64,000 nt of DNA from contig NZ_CP026304.1 in NCBI RefSeq assembly GCF_003054555.1, positions 1,674,001-1,738,000 of the forward strand. Reading direction: 5' to 3'. The stretch's first letter is position 1. Each line of letters begins with the position of its first letter. The stretch is from Streptomyces lunaelactis (GTDB lineage: Bacteria > Actinomycetota > Actinomycetes > Streptomycetales > Streptomycetaceae). Positions 17,613-26,157 of this stretch are shown piece by piece. Both the position numbers and the translations under genes were made by a program. The notes under the pieces are model-generated. The model saw nothing but the letters and a program-made list of their open reading frames with translations. It was not told the DNA's origin and made no database searches.

Positions 17613-18791
17613 ATGGTCATCGCCGTGCAGCCCCGTACCCACGCCGCCGCCTCCGTCCTCGCGGCCGTACGCCTGCCGTCGCTCCGCCACTTCGGCCCCA
17701 ACTGGTACGCGACCGTCATGGGCACCGCCATCGTCGCGAACGCCGGTGCCGCCCTGCCCGTCGACATCCCCGGCCTGCGGACGGCCCGCACCGCGGTGTG
17801 GGCGCTGTCCGCCGTACTGCTGGCCGTCGTCCTGGCCGCCCGCGCCGCGCACTGGGCCCACCACCGCGACCAGGCCCGCGCGCACCTCCTCGACCCGGCG
17901 GTCGCGCCCTTCTACGGCTGTCTGTCGATGGCGCTGCTGGCCGTCGGCATCGGCACCCTGACCGTGGGCGAAGGCGTGATCGGCGAACCCGCGGCCGTGG
18001 CGACGGCGGCCACGCTCTTCGGCGCCGGCACCCTCACAGGGCTCGCCGCCGCCGTGGTCGTCCCGTATCTGATGGTCGTACGCCACAAGGTCGCGCCCGG
18101 CACGGCCTCTCCCGTGTGGCTGCTGCCCGTCGTCGCCCCGATGGTCTCCGCGTCCTTCGGCCCTCTCCTGGTCCCCCATCTGCCTGCCGGGCAGTGGCGG
18201 GAGGCGATGCTGCTGGGGAGCTACGCGATGTTCGGGGTCAGCCTGCTGGCCTCGCTGCTCATCCTGCCGATGGTCTTCGCCCGGCTGGTCCACCACGGCC
18301 CGCTGCCCCTCGCGCTGACCCCCACCCTCTTCCTGGTGCTCGGCCCGCTCGGCCAGTCGACCACCGCGCTCAGCAAGCTGGCGGACGTGGCGCCGGGCGC
18401 GATCCGGGCACCGTATGCCGAAGGGCTCGCCGCCTTCGCCGTGATCTACGGCGTCCCCGTGATGGGCTTCGCCCTGATGTGGCTGGCGCTTGCCGGTGCG
18501 ATGGTCGTGCGGGCCGCGCGCGGCGGCATGCCGTTCGCGCTGACCTGGTGGGCCTTCACCTTCCCCGTCGGCACCTGCGTGACCGGCGCGGAGGGCCTGG
18601 CGCGCCACACCGGCCTGGTGGCCCTCGAATGGCTCGCGGTCGGCCTGTACGCGTTCCTCGTCGCCGCATGGGCGGTGACCGGCGTCCGTACGTTGTGCGG
18701 CCTGTTCGGCGGAGCGCTGCTCGCAGCGCCTGTGAAGAATGGCTCGACGGGTGTGGGCGCGCACCGATGCCGGTGCGCGCCCACATCATGA
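17613..18791 (+). CDS. TDT-family (tellurite-resistance/dicarboxylate) transporter
   Basis: 392 aa, about ten transmembrane helices. The TDT motifs are FGPNWYATVMGTAIVANAG in helix 1 and PYLMVVRHK / LGPLGQSTTAL further on. This family includes TehA, Mae1 and sulfite exporters; the substrate cannot be told. ATG 17613 is chosen because the upstream frame belongs to the opposite LysR gene. The last 20 residues are Cys/Arg-rich and read like junk, so the natural stop may have been lost. Confidence 0.85.
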   Translation: MVIAVQPRTHAAASVLAAVRLPSLRHFGPNWYATVMGTAIVANAGAALPVDIPGLRTARTAVWALSAVLLAVVLAARAAHWAHHRDQARAHLLDPAVAPFYGCLSMALLAVGIGTLTVGEGVIGEPAAVATAATLFGAGTLTGLAAAVVVPYLMVVRHKVAPGTASPVWLLPVVAPMVSASFGPLLVPHLPAGQWREAMLLGSYAMFGVSLLASLLILPMVFARLVHHGPLPLALTPTLFLVLGPLGQSTTALSKLADVAPGAIRAPYAEGLAAFAVIYGVPVMGFALMWLALAGAMVVRAARGGMPFALTWWAFTFPVGTCVTGAEGLARHTGLVALEWLAVGLYAFLVAAWAVTGVRTLCGLFGGALLAAPVKNGSTGVGAHRCRCAPTS

Positions 18792-18843
18792 TTCACGGCC
18801 CACATCATGATTCAGGTGACAGCCGTCAGAAAGACGGCCGCCG

Positions 18844-20136
18844 TCAGAAGGACGTGAGTCTGAGCAGGCGCTCCTTGGTTCCGTCACCGTCCTGGGACGG
18901 CCATGTCCAGTCGAAGCTGCCGGCAGCCTGCAGAGCCGCCTTGACGGTCTGGGGCGATGCGCCGGGGTGGGTGGCCCGGTACAGGGCTGCGCCGCCCGCG
19001 ACGTGGGGCGCGGCCATCGAGGTGCCGGACATCGTGGTGTAGCCGCCGCTGCTGGAGGTGGAGCGGATGCACACGCCCGGCGCGATCAGGTCGACATCGG
19101 GGCCGTAGTTGGAGAAGTTGGCGAAGGTGTCGTCCACGTCGCTGCGGCACGTCGCCCCGGCGAGGCCGCCCGGCTTGCCGTCGAAGTCGGCCAGGGCACT
19201 GACGGTGATCACTTCGTCGTATGCGGCGGGAACCATGTTCGCGGCGTCGGAGTGGTCGTTGCCGGCCGCCACCGCGTATGTGACGCCCTGAGCGACGGAA
19301 TTGCAGATCGCCTGGTGCATGGCGTCGTTGTTGGTCTTGCCGCAGTTGCCGTCGTCGGTGCCCGATCCGCCCAGGCTCATGTTGGCGACGTCGATCTCGT
19401 CGGCGTGCTCGGTGACGTGGTCGATGCCGCAGATGACGTTCGAGGTGCTGCCGCTGCCGAGGGGGCTGAGCACCTGCACCGGCCAGAGCCGGACACCCGG
19501 TGCCGTACCGACCACGCCGGTGCCGTTGTCCAGGGCGCCGATGGTTCCGGCGACATGCGTGCCATGGCCGTGGAAGTCGGAGGGGGGCAGCAAGGACAGC
19601 CAGCAGTTCTTGCCACCGGCCCGGTACACATTCAGGTCGGGGTGGTTCGGGGCGATTCCGGTGTCGATGACCGCGACGTCGGCGTTCACCCGGGTGTCGA
19701 CACCGTCGATGGCCGCGGTGGGGCTCTTGTCGGCCTCCGCCCGGTCCACTCCGGTCGGGGTCGACTGGGCGGTGGCATGCACCAGCCGGTCGGGCTCCAC
19801 CGAACGCACCCGGGGGTCGTCGGCGAGCGTGGCTGCGACGCTCGGGCTCATGGACGCCGAGTAGCCGTGAAGGGCGTAGCGGTACACGTGCTGCACCCTG
19901 GCACCCAGGGTGGAGGCCTGCTCGACAGCCGTGTCCACAGCCTCGTTCATCTCGGCACCGTCGGGGGCGGCTGTGTCCTTGAGGGTCACGATGTACCGGC
20001 CGGGGATCTGGTCGGATTGTGCGGACGCCTTCGCCACCGCGGGGGTCGGTGATGCGGCCGTCTGGGCCACCGCGGGGGTCGGCGATGCGGCCGCAAGCAC
20101 GAGCGCAAGGAGGGCGATACCGAAAGTTTTAGGCAT
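18844..20136 (-). CDS. Secreted subtilisin-like S8 serine protease
   Basis: 430 aa. A signal peptide (about 1-24), an I9 inhibitor propeptide (RYIVTLKDTA to SVEPDRLVHA, about 45-125) and an S8 domain with D158 (AVIDTGIAPNHPDL), H191 (HGHGTHVAG), N293 (AAGNDHS) and S373 (SGTSMAAPHVAGG). The end (SQDGDGTKERLLRLTSF) is close to the S8 core with no added domain. Near the signal peptide an 11-residue unit (TAASPTPAVAQ) is duplicated by a 33-base direct repeat at about 20034-20099. It is probably an extracellular nutrient protease. Confidence 0.92.
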   Translation of the reverse strand: MPKTFGIALLALVLAAASPTPAVAQTAASPTPAVAKASAQSDQIPGRYIVTLKDTAAPDGAEMNEAVDTAVEQASTLGARVQHVYRYALHGYSASMSPSVAATLADDPRVRSVEPDRLVHATAQSTPTGVDRAEADKSPTAAIDGVDTRVNADVAVIDTGIAPNHPDLNVYRAGGKNCWLSLLPPSDFHGHGTHVAGTIGALDNGTGVVGTAPGVRLWPVQVLSPLGSGSTSNVICGIDHVTEHADEIDVANMSLGGSGTDDGNCGKTNNDAMHQAICNSVAQGVTYAVAAGNDHSDAANMVPAAYDEVITVSALADFDGKPGGLAGATCRSDVDDTFANFSNYGPDVDLIAPGVCIRSTSSSGGYTTMSGTSMAAPHVAGGAALYRATHPGASPQTVKAALQAAGSFDWTWPSQDGDGTKERLLRLTSF

Positions 20137-20371
20137 CCCGGACCTTTCTTGAGGGCATGTGAGAGCCGAGACTCAACCCGGTGTTTCTGGGGAGCTCATG
20201 GCATGTCTGCTTCGCTACCGCGCTCACAGCTAGCAGGTTTGCGGCGGTGCGGCAGCCCGACATCCGGCGGTCACCGGATTCTCTGACTGCCTGTCAACCA
20301 TGTGGTCCCTTCCGGTCCTCGCCACTACGACGGTCGGCCGGACCGGCCTCGGCCGGTGGCGCGGGCGGGTT

Positions 20372-21097
20372 TCAGCCCAGCTGCCGGGTCGCCCGTCGCA
20401 GCGCCACGCCGAGCACCGAGGGCGCCTCGGCCAGCGACGGCCCGTACCAGGTCAGGTGCCGGCCACTGACCAGCGCGGCCGGCAGCGCCGGAAAGGCCTC
20501 CGGCCCGTCGTTCGCCGCGAAGCGGTACGGCTCGTCGGGCAGCACCGCCAACTGGGCGCCGCAGTCCCGCAGTTCTTCCAGAGAGATACGCGGATAACGC
20601 TCGGCGTGACCCGCGTACACATTGCCCACACCGAGCCGGCCGAGCAGATCACCTGCGAAGGTGTCACGGCCGAGCACCATCCACGGCCGCCGCCAGACGG
20701 GCACGATCGCGCGCCACTCGCCCAGCGGTACGGCAGAAGCCCACGCCGCCTCCGCCTCGTCCAGCCAGCGCGGCCGCGTAAGCCCGCACCCGGCCACGAG
20801 CACCCGCTCCAGCTCGGCGAACGCCTGCCCCAGATCGCGCACTTCGGTGACGAGCACCTCGATGCCCGCCTCCCGCAGGGCGGCCAGATCCGGCTCCCGG
20901 TTCTCCTCCTCGTTCGCGATGACGAGATCGGGGCGCAACCGGAGCACCGCCGCCGCATCCGGGTTCTTGGTGCCCCCGATCCGTACGACTTCGAGGTCCG
21001 CCGGATGGCTGCACCAGTCGGTGGCGCCGACCAGCAGCCCGGGGGCACTCACGGCCACGGCCTCGGTCAGCGAGGGCACCAGGGAGACGACCCGCAT
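20372..21097 (-). CDS. Helical-backbone metal receptor / BtuF-like protein
   Basis: 241 aa. It begins MRVVSLVPSLTEAVAV and has the type III periplasmic-binding-protein look (GTKNPDAAAVLRLRPDLVIANEEENREPDL). It has no signal peptide or lipobox, so it is cytosolic and not a classical ABC-binding protein. Cytosolic relatives are often called cobalamin-binding but the ligand is unproven. It lies 9 bp downstream of the XRE-cupin gene, suggesting an operon. Confidence 0.8.
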   Translation of the reverse strand: MRVVSLVPSLTEAVAVSAPGLLVGATDWCSHPADLEVVRIGGTKNPDAAAVLRLRPDLVIANEEENREPDLAALREAGIEVLVTEVRDLGQAFAELERVLVAGCGLTRPRWLDEAEAAWASAVPLGEWRAIVPVWRRPWMVLGRDTFAGDLLGRLGVGNVYAGHAERYPRISLEELRDCGAQLAVLPDEPYRFAANDGPEAFPALPAALVSGRHLTWYGPSLAEAPSVLGVALRRATRQLG

Positions 21098-21106
21098 GAC
21101 GGCTCC

Positions 21107-21685
21107 CTACGCCTCCGGCGTCTCGATGTGGTCGGAGACCGTGACGACGATGATCCGGGTGTCGGGCGCGGTCGCGCGCCACCGGTGCCGTACACCACCG
21201 GAAAGGAAGAGGGTGTCGCCCCGCGCCAGCCGGTAGGCGCGTCCCTCCGCCTCGACCTCCGCCGCACCGTCGGCGACGTACATCAGCTCGTCGTTGCGGT
21301 GCTCGAACTCGCGGCCCGCGTCCTGCTCCCCGGTGAATTCGAGGGCCTGCAGCTGATGCTGCCCCCGCACGAGCCGGCGGGCCCTGGCGGTGGGCGGCAG
21401 CGCACCGCCGTGCGGGGCGCGGACGAGCCTGACGGTGCGGGCGGCGTCGGAGGCGGCGAGCAGACGGCCGGTCGTGGTCTCCAGCGCGTCGGCGACCCGA
21501 TGGAGCGAGCGCATGCTGGGGCGGGCCCGCTCGTTCTCGATCTGGCTGAGGAAGGGGACGGAGAGGCCGCTGCGCTCGGCGACCGTGGCCAGCGTGAGAT
21601 CCAGGACTCTGCGCCGTCTGCGGACGGCCGCGCCCACCCGAAGGGGTGCCGACTCCTTCGGGTCCTTGGCGTCCTTCGCTGCCAT
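21107..21685 (-). CDS. XRE-family regulator with cupin domain
   Basis: 192 aa. HTH_3 at about 17-72 (LDLTLATVAERSGLSVPFLSQIENERARPS) and a cupin_2 barrel at about 120-185 (HRNDELMYVADGAAEVEAEG, GDTLFLSGGVRHRW). Such regulators respond to small molecules, often in amino acid or polyamine metabolism. It heads a two-gene minus-strand unit with the BtuF-like gene. Confidence 0.9.
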   Translation of the reverse strand: MAAKDAKDPKESAPLRVGAAVRRRRRVLDLTLATVAERSGLSVPFLSQIENERARPSMRSLHRVADALETTTGRLLAASDAARTVRLVRAPHGGALPPTARARRLVRGQHQLQALEFTGEQDAGREFEHRNDELMYVADGAAEVEAEGRAYRLARGDTLFLSGGVRHRWRATAPDTRIIVVTVSDHIETPEA

Positions 21686-21859
21686 CGCCGGGCTCCCCTT
21701 CCTGGTCCTGTCTCACCTTACGCAGCTTCCTGCCGCCGGTGTTCAGTGAGCAGGCCCGGCGGCCACTGTGCGTACTCGGGGGGACACGGTCCGCAGCGCC
21801 GGTCGCGAGCGCAGACAGAAAGGGGTGGGCCTCGCCTGGGGTGCGGCATCATCAGGGTT

Positions 21860-22780
21860 GTGACGCGACGCCTGATGCTCCTCGACACCGCTTCCCTGTA
21901 CTTCCGGGCCTATTTCGGGGTCCCCGATTCGGTACGGGCCCCCGACGGCACCCCGGTCAACGCCGTGCGCGGGCTGCTCGACTTCATCACCCGGCTGGTG
22001 CAGGACCACCACCCCGACGACCTGGTGGCCTGCTGGGACAACGACTGGCGGCCGCAGTGGCGGGTCGACCTGATCCCCTCGTACAAGGCGCATCGCGTCG
22101 CGGTGGAGACGGAGCTGGGGCCCGACGAGGAGGAGATCCCGGACACCCTCTCCCCCCAGGTCCCGGTGATCATGGACGTGCTCGAAGCGCTCGGCATCGC
22201 CCGTGTCGGCGCGGACGGGTACGAGGCGGACGATGTGATCGGCACCCTCACCGGGCGCGCCACCGGTCCGGTCGACATCGTCACCGGCGACCGCGACCTC
22301 TTCCAGCTCGTCGATGACGCCCGCGGCCGGCGGGTGCTCTATCCGCTGAAGGGCGTCGGGACGCTGCAGGTCACCGACGAGGCGTGGCTGCGCGAGAAGT
22401 ACGGCGTCGACGGCCCGGGCTACATCGATCTGGCGCTGCTGCGCGGCGACCCGAGCGACGGGCTGCCGGGCGTGGCCGGGATCGGCGAGAAGACCGCGGC
22501 CAAGCTGCTGGACTCCTTCGGCGATCTGGGCGGGATCATGGCCGCCGTCGACGATCCGCGCGCCAAGCTGACGCCCTCGCAGCGCAAGCGGCTGGACGAG
22601 GCGCGGGACTATGTCGCGGTCGCGCCCAAGGTCGTCCGGGTCGCCGCGGACGTACCGCTGCCCGACTTCGACCCGGCGCTGCCCTCCGAGCCGCGCGATC
22701 CGGCGACGCTCGAGGAGCTCGCGTCCCAGTGGGGCCTCGGCGGCGCGCTGCAGCGGCTTCTGTCCACACTTCAGGGCTGA
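21860..22780 (+). CDS. 5'-3' exonuclease (FEN/PolA N-terminal type)
   Basis: 306 aa from GTG 21860 (ATG 21875 is an alternative). It matches the stand-alone 5'-3' exonuclease of actinobacteria: MLLDTASLYFRAYFGVPDS, the acidic metal-site block GYEADDVIGTLTG and TGDRDLFQLV, and the H3TH motif LRGDPSDGLPGVAGIGEKTAAKLL. It acts on 5' flaps or RNA primers in replication and repair. No polymerase domain follows. Confidence 0.93.
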   Translation: MTRRLMLLDTASLYFRAYFGVPDSVRAPDGTPVNAVRGLLDFITRLVQDHHPDDLVACWDNDWRPQWRVDLIPSYKAHRVAVETELGPDEEEIPDTLSPQVPVIMDVLEALGIARVGADGYEADDVIGTLTGRATGPVDIVTGDRDLFQLVDDARGRRVLYPLKGVGTLQVTDEAWLREKYGVDGPGYIDLALLRGDPSDGLPGVAGIGEKTAAKLLDSFGDLGGIMAAVDDPRAKLTPSQRKRLDEARDYVAVAPKVVRVAADVPLPDFDPALPSEPRDPATLEELASQWGLGGALQRLLSTLQG

Positions 22781-22784
22781 GGTG

Positions 22785-22807
22785 TTAACTTAGGCAAGCC
22801 TAAGTAA
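22785..22807. promoter_or_regulatory. Iron box (DmdR/IdeR-type operator)
   Basis: ACTTAGGC (22788-22795) and GCCTAAGT (22798-22805) form a perfect 8-bp inverted repeat with a 2-bp centre. In the wider 19-bp frame it agrees with the actinobacterial iron-box consensus (TTAGGTTAGGCTAACCTAA) at about 15 positions. It lies 25 bp before the siderophore-interacting protein start, so iron-dependent repression is likely. Confidence 0.8.
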
Positions 22808-22831
22808 TGCACGAGTTCAGGGGAGACCGCT

Positions 22832-23689
22832 GTGGCAGAACGACCGGCCCGCAAGGCAGCGAAGGCAGTCAAGGTCCGCGAGACGCGGGTGGTGCGCACC
22901 GAGCAGCTCACTCCGCACATGGTGCGGGTCGTCCTGGGCGGTGAGGGGCTCGCCGGGTTCGCCGTCGACGAGTTCACCGACTACTACATCAAACTGCTGT
23001 TCGCGCCCGAGGGCGTGACGTATCCGGAGCCGTTCGACGTGGACCGCATCCGCGAGGAGTTCCCGCGCGAGCAGTGGCCCGCCAACCGCACCTACACGGT
23101 ACGGAGCTGGGACCCGGTCCAGCGTGAGCTGACGGTCGATTTCGTGGTGCACGGCGACGAGGGCCTGGCGGGCCCGTGGGCGGCGAAGGCCCAGGTGGGC
23201 GAGACGATGTACATTCTGGGCCCCGGCGGCGGCTACGCGCCGGATCCGTCGGCGGACTGGCACCTGCTGGTGGGTGACGAGAGCGCGCTGCCCGCGATCG
23301 CCGCGTCCCTGGAGCGGATGCCGGCGGGCGCGGTCGTGCATGCCCTTGTCGAGGTCGACGGACCCGACGAGGAGCAGAAGATCGTCACGCCCGACGGGAT
23401 CGAGATCAACTGGCTGCACCGCGGGAGCCGGCCGGCCGGCGAGGAACTGGTCGCCGCGGTGACCGCGCTGGACTTCCCGGCGGGCAGCGTGTGCGCCTTC
23501 GTGCACGGCGAGGCCGGGTTCGTACGGGAGTTGCGCCGCCATCTGCGTCTGGACCGGCAGGTCCCGCCCGAGCAGCTGTCGATCTCGGGCTACTGGCGCC
23601 AGGGCAAGACCGACGAGGCGTGGCGCGCGGTGAAGCGCGAGTGGAACGAGCAGGTGGAGCGCGAGACGGAGAAGCCCTCGGCCGCCTGA
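22832..23689 (+). CDS. Siderophore-interacting FAD-binding protein (ferric-siderophore reductase)
   Basis: 285 aa from GTG 22832. The FAD-binding domain (about 20-140) shows WPANRTYTVRSWDPVQREL and DFVVHGDEGLAGPWAAKAQVG; the SIP NAD(P)H-binding domain follows with LLVGDESALPAIAASLE and ends ISGYWRQGKTDEAWRAVKRE. It reduces ferric siderophores in the cytosol to free iron. It is alone behind an iron box. Confidence 0.94.
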   Translation: MAERPARKAAKAVKVRETRVVRTEQLTPHMVRVVLGGEGLAGFAVDEFTDYYIKLLFAPEGVTYPEPFDVDRIREEFPREQWPANRTYTVRSWDPVQRELTVDFVVHGDEGLAGPWAAKAQVGETMYILGPGGGYAPDPSADWHLLVGDESALPAIAASLERMPAGAVVHALVEVDGPDEEQKIVTPDGIEINWLHRGSRPAGEELVAAVTALDFPAGSVCAFVHGEAGFVRELRRHLRLDRQVPPEQLSISGYWRQGKTDEAWRAVKREWNEQVERETEKPSAA

Positions 23690-23774
23690 CACCGACGGCA
23701 CCCCCCGGCCCCGGCCCCGGCCCCCGGGTGCGATGCCGCCGGGAGCTCGGCCGTGCCCGGGAGCACGGTCACGC

Positions 23775-24422
23775 TCACCGGGCGGTCTTGTCGCCCCCGA
23801 ACGCGCGGGCCGAGCCGTCGATATGGGCCAGCCGTCGCAGTGAGACGAACACCGCGTCGCCCAGCACCGTGCCGATCACCACGCTCTCCACGAGGTCGTC
23901 CAGGCCCGCCCGGCGCCCGACATACGCGAGGTCCACGCGGGCGACCTGTTCCGCCGCGGCCGCGTAGTCGTCGAGCACCTCGGCGGCGAACGCCGCGTGG
24001 CCGACCCGGCCCAGCGCGACCAGCGCGCCCGCGAGTGCCTCCGCGGCCGGGGCCTCACTGTCGACCCGCCAGCCGCACCGCTTGACCAGCGCCCGCACAT
24101 CTTCGCGCGCCGCCTCCAGTTCCCCGTCCGGCGCACCACCGGGATACCTGGGGACGATCGGGCTCGTGGCCTCGCCGAGTACGTCGTGCACGGTCCTGCC
24201 GGGGTCGTCGACCGCCGCGAGGATCTCCGCGATGGCCGCCACTTTCAGCCCGCCCACATCGAGCAGCGCGCGGATCAGCCGCAGTCTGCGCTCGTGCGCG
24301 TCGTCGTAACTCGCCTGGTTCGGGCTGGTCAGCTGCCCGGCCGGGAGCATTCCCTCCCGTACGTAGTACTTGATCGTCGGCACCGGAACCCCGGTTCTGC
24401 GACTCAACTCTCCGATGCGCAC
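23775..24422 (-). CDS. MerR-family transcriptional regulator
   Basis: 215 aa. MerR HTH at 1-70 (MRIGELSRRTGVPVPTIKYYVREGML); the remaining about 140 residues are helical with no B12-binding or cysteine metal motif. It is therefore not a LitR/CarH photoreceptor by sequence. Two matching palindromes lie directly upstream (24468-24505), next to a TATGAT -10-like box for this gene (plus-strand 24462-24467). It is divergent from the ECF-sigma/photolyase unit and may control both. Confidence 0.9.
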   Translation of the reverse strand: MRIGELSRRTGVPVPTIKYYVREGMLPAGQLTSPNQASYDDAHERRLRLIRALLDVGGLKVAAIAEILAAVDDPGRTVHDVLGEATSPIVPRYPGGAPDGELEAAREDVRALVKRCGWRVDSEAPAAEALAGALVALGRVGHAAFAAEVLDDYAAAAEQVARVDLAYVGRRAGLDDLVESVVIGTVLGDAVFVSLRRLAHIDGSARAFGGDKTAR

Positions 24423-24467
24423 CGCGTGTTCACCTCTCCGCTCTTGCCGGCCACGAGCCCCATCATA

Positions 24468-24505
24468 GATAGCCTCACTATCGGATAACAGATAGTGTCG
24501 CTATC
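24468..24505. promoter_or_regulatory. Twin palindromic operators, GATAG-N5-CTATC
   Basis: Two 15-bp sites with the same arms, GATAGCCTCACTATC (24468-24482) and GATAGTGTCGCTATC (24491-24505), are 23 bp apart centre to centre, about two helical turns. They lie just upstream of the MerR gene and at the head of the divergent transcript, so they are best read as operators of that MerR protein (inference). Confidence 0.75.
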
Positions 24506-24724
24506 TATTCTGCAGTCACAACACACTCACCGGGGGGCAGCCATGGCTTCGTTCGTGAGGGTTCTGGACCGGCTTCTGGTACGGACTCCGGCCGTTCGCC
24601 CTGCCGCTGCACATCGGTGACGTGGAACCGTCTGCGAACCGGAACCAATCCGCGGCCCCACCGGCTCCGAATGCCTGGTGAAATCTGTCCGGACGAGATG
24701 CCCGCACAGTGAGAGGTAAGCCGC

Positions 24725-25309
24725 GTGAAGGAAGCAGTACATATCGGAGGCCCCGCCCCGGCGGGGCCCGATCTCCAGCAACTCCTCGGCCTGGTGGCCA
24801 GGGGTGACCAGGAGGCCTTCTCCCGTGTGTACGACTCGGTCTGCGGGCCGGTGCTCGGGCTGGTGCGCGCCGTACTGCGCGACCCCGCCCAGTCGGAGGA
24901 GGTGACCCAGGAAGTGCTGATCGAGGTCTGGCGTACGGCGGCTCGCTTCCAGCCGTCCCGCGGCTCGGCGATGACCTGGATACTCACGCTCGCCCACCGG
25001 CGGGCCGTGGACCGGGTGCGGTCGGCCCAGTCCGCCACCGACCGCGAGCGGCGAGCGGCACTCCTCGAGCAGACCCCCGCCTACGACGAGGTCATCGAGC
25101 AGGTCGAGGCCCGTCTCGAACGCGAGCAGGTGCGGCGCTGTCTGCGCTCCCTGACCGAGCTCCAGCGGCAGTCGGTGACGCTCGCGTACTACCGGGGGCT
25201 CGCCTACCGGGAAGTGGCCGAACTGCTCTCCGTGCCGCTGGGCACGGTCAAGACGAGACTGCGCGACGGGCTCATCCGGCTGCGCGACTGCCTGGGGGTG
25301 ACCGTATGA
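24725..25309 (+). CDS. ECF RNA polymerase sigma factor (SigK-like)
   Basis: 194 aa from GTG 24725. Sigma region 2 (AFSRVYDSVCGPVLGLVRAV, SEEVTQEVLIEVWRTAARF) and region 4 (LTELQRQSVTLAYYRGLAYREVAELL, GTVKTRLRDGLIRLRDCL) are complete. The paired gene encodes an RskA-type anti-sigma with ATGA overlap (25306-25309), the layout of the SigK/RskA group. A leader of about 220 bp runs from the MerR operators to this start. Confidence 0.93.
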   Translation: MKEAVHIGGPAPAGPDLQQLLGLVARGDQEAFSRVYDSVCGPVLGLVRAVLRDPAQSEEVTQEVLIEVWRTAARFQPSRGSAMTWILTLAHRRAVDRVRSAQSATDRERRAALLEQTPAYDEVIEQVEARLEREQVRRCLRSLTELQRQSVTLAYYRGLAYREVAELLSVPLGTVKTRLRDGLIRLRDCLGVTV

Positions 25310-26043
25310 GCAGCACCGCTGATCTGCACACGCTGACCGGCGCCTATGTGCTGCACGCACTGGCGCCCGACGAGCGTGCCGAATTCGAGCGGCATCTGCA
25401 GATGTGCCCCGCCTGCACCCAGGAGGTGCGCGAACTGGCCGAAACCGTGGGCCGGTTGGGGCTCGCGGTGGCCGTTGCTCCGCCGCCCGCGCTCAAGCAG
25501 CGCGTGATGCGTCAGGTGTCCACCGAGCGCCAGGATCCGCCGCGGGTCTCGCGACGGGCCCGCCCCGGCCGAGCGCTGTCGCGCTTCGCGCTGGCAGCCT
25601 GTCTCGCCGCTGCCGCCGGCCTCGGCGGGGTGGCCGTCTGGCAGTACCAGGAGGTCCAGGACGCACGCCAGGAGGCGCAGCGCTCGCAGCGCCAGGCCGA
25701 GGAGCTGGCCTCGGTGCTCGCGGCGCCGGACGCCAGGGTGACCACCGGGAAGCTGACGGACGGTGCGACCGGCACCGTGGTCGTGTCGCGCGCCAGGAAC
25801 AAGGCCGCGTTCCTCGCCTCCGGGATGCCGAAGCCGCCGCAGGGCAAGGTCTACCAACTCTGGTTCAGCGACGGCGGAAAGATGCGGCCGGCCGGTCTGA
25901 TGGACCCGGCGGCCGCCACCAGCGCCGTGCTGATGAACGGGCCGGTGGGCGCGGCCGTGGCCATGGGCATCACGGTCGAACCGGCGGGCGGCTCCCCCGA
26001 GCCGACCTCGGACCCGCTTGCCCTGCTGAACTTCCCCGCCTGA
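25306..26043 (+). CDS. Anti-sigma factor, RskA-like
   Basis: 245 aa. A cytosolic anti-sigma domain with a zinc-type HxxxCxxC (FERHLQMCPAC, residues 28-38), a transmembrane helix (FALAACLAAAAGLGGVAVW, about 93-112), a short coiled coil (QEVQDARQEAQRSQRQAEEL) and an RskA extracytoplasmic domain (GKVYQLWFSDGGKMRPAGLM). It should hold the sigma factor at the membrane until regulated proteolysis. The start overlaps the sigma stop by 4 bases. Confidence 0.92.
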   Translation: MSSTADLHTLTGAYVLHALAPDERAEFERHLQMCPACTQEVRELAETVGRLGLAVAVAPPPALKQRVMRQVSTERQDPPRVSRRARPGRALSRFALAACLAAAAGLGGVAVWQYQEVQDARQEAQRSQRQAEELASVLAAPDARVTTGKLTDGATGTVVVSRARNKAAFLASGMPKPPQGKVYQLWFSDGGKMRPAGLMDPAAATSAVLMNGPVGAAVAMGITVEPAGGSPEPTSDPLALLNFPA

Positions 26044-26157
26044 GGAGCTGTCCCGCCTGAAGATCGGTCCCCTCATGAAGATCGATCCCGCTTGAAGTGT
26101 CCGGTGTGAGGGGCTGTCCCGTATGAGGGACCGTCCCGCCCGAGGGAAGGACGGCGC
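26041..26157. repeat. Degenerate 17-bp tandem repeat between anti-sigma and photolyase genes
   Basis: Seven imperfect units of about 17 bases run from the anti-sigma stop codon to the photolyase ATG, for example TGAGGAGCTGTCCCGCC, TGAAGATCGATCCCGCT, TGAGGGGCTGTCCCGTA and TGAGGGACCGTCCCGCC. Most units begin TGA and contain GTCCC. Function unknown; it may have grown by slippage. Confidence 0.65.

Noticed and set aside
23698..23736. GC-rich hairpin after the siderophore-interacting gene as a terminator
   Set aside because: The GCACCC/GGGTGC arms are only six bases around a low-complexity GGCCCC run, so the evidence is weak.
24543..24663. Short frames between MerR and the ECF sigma gene: a 25-codon frame from ATG 24543 and an overlapping FWTGFWYGLRPFALPLHIGD frame
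   Set aside because: Neither frame has both a start and a sensible length. They may be traces of one decayed membrane-protein gene, but I could not name a family.
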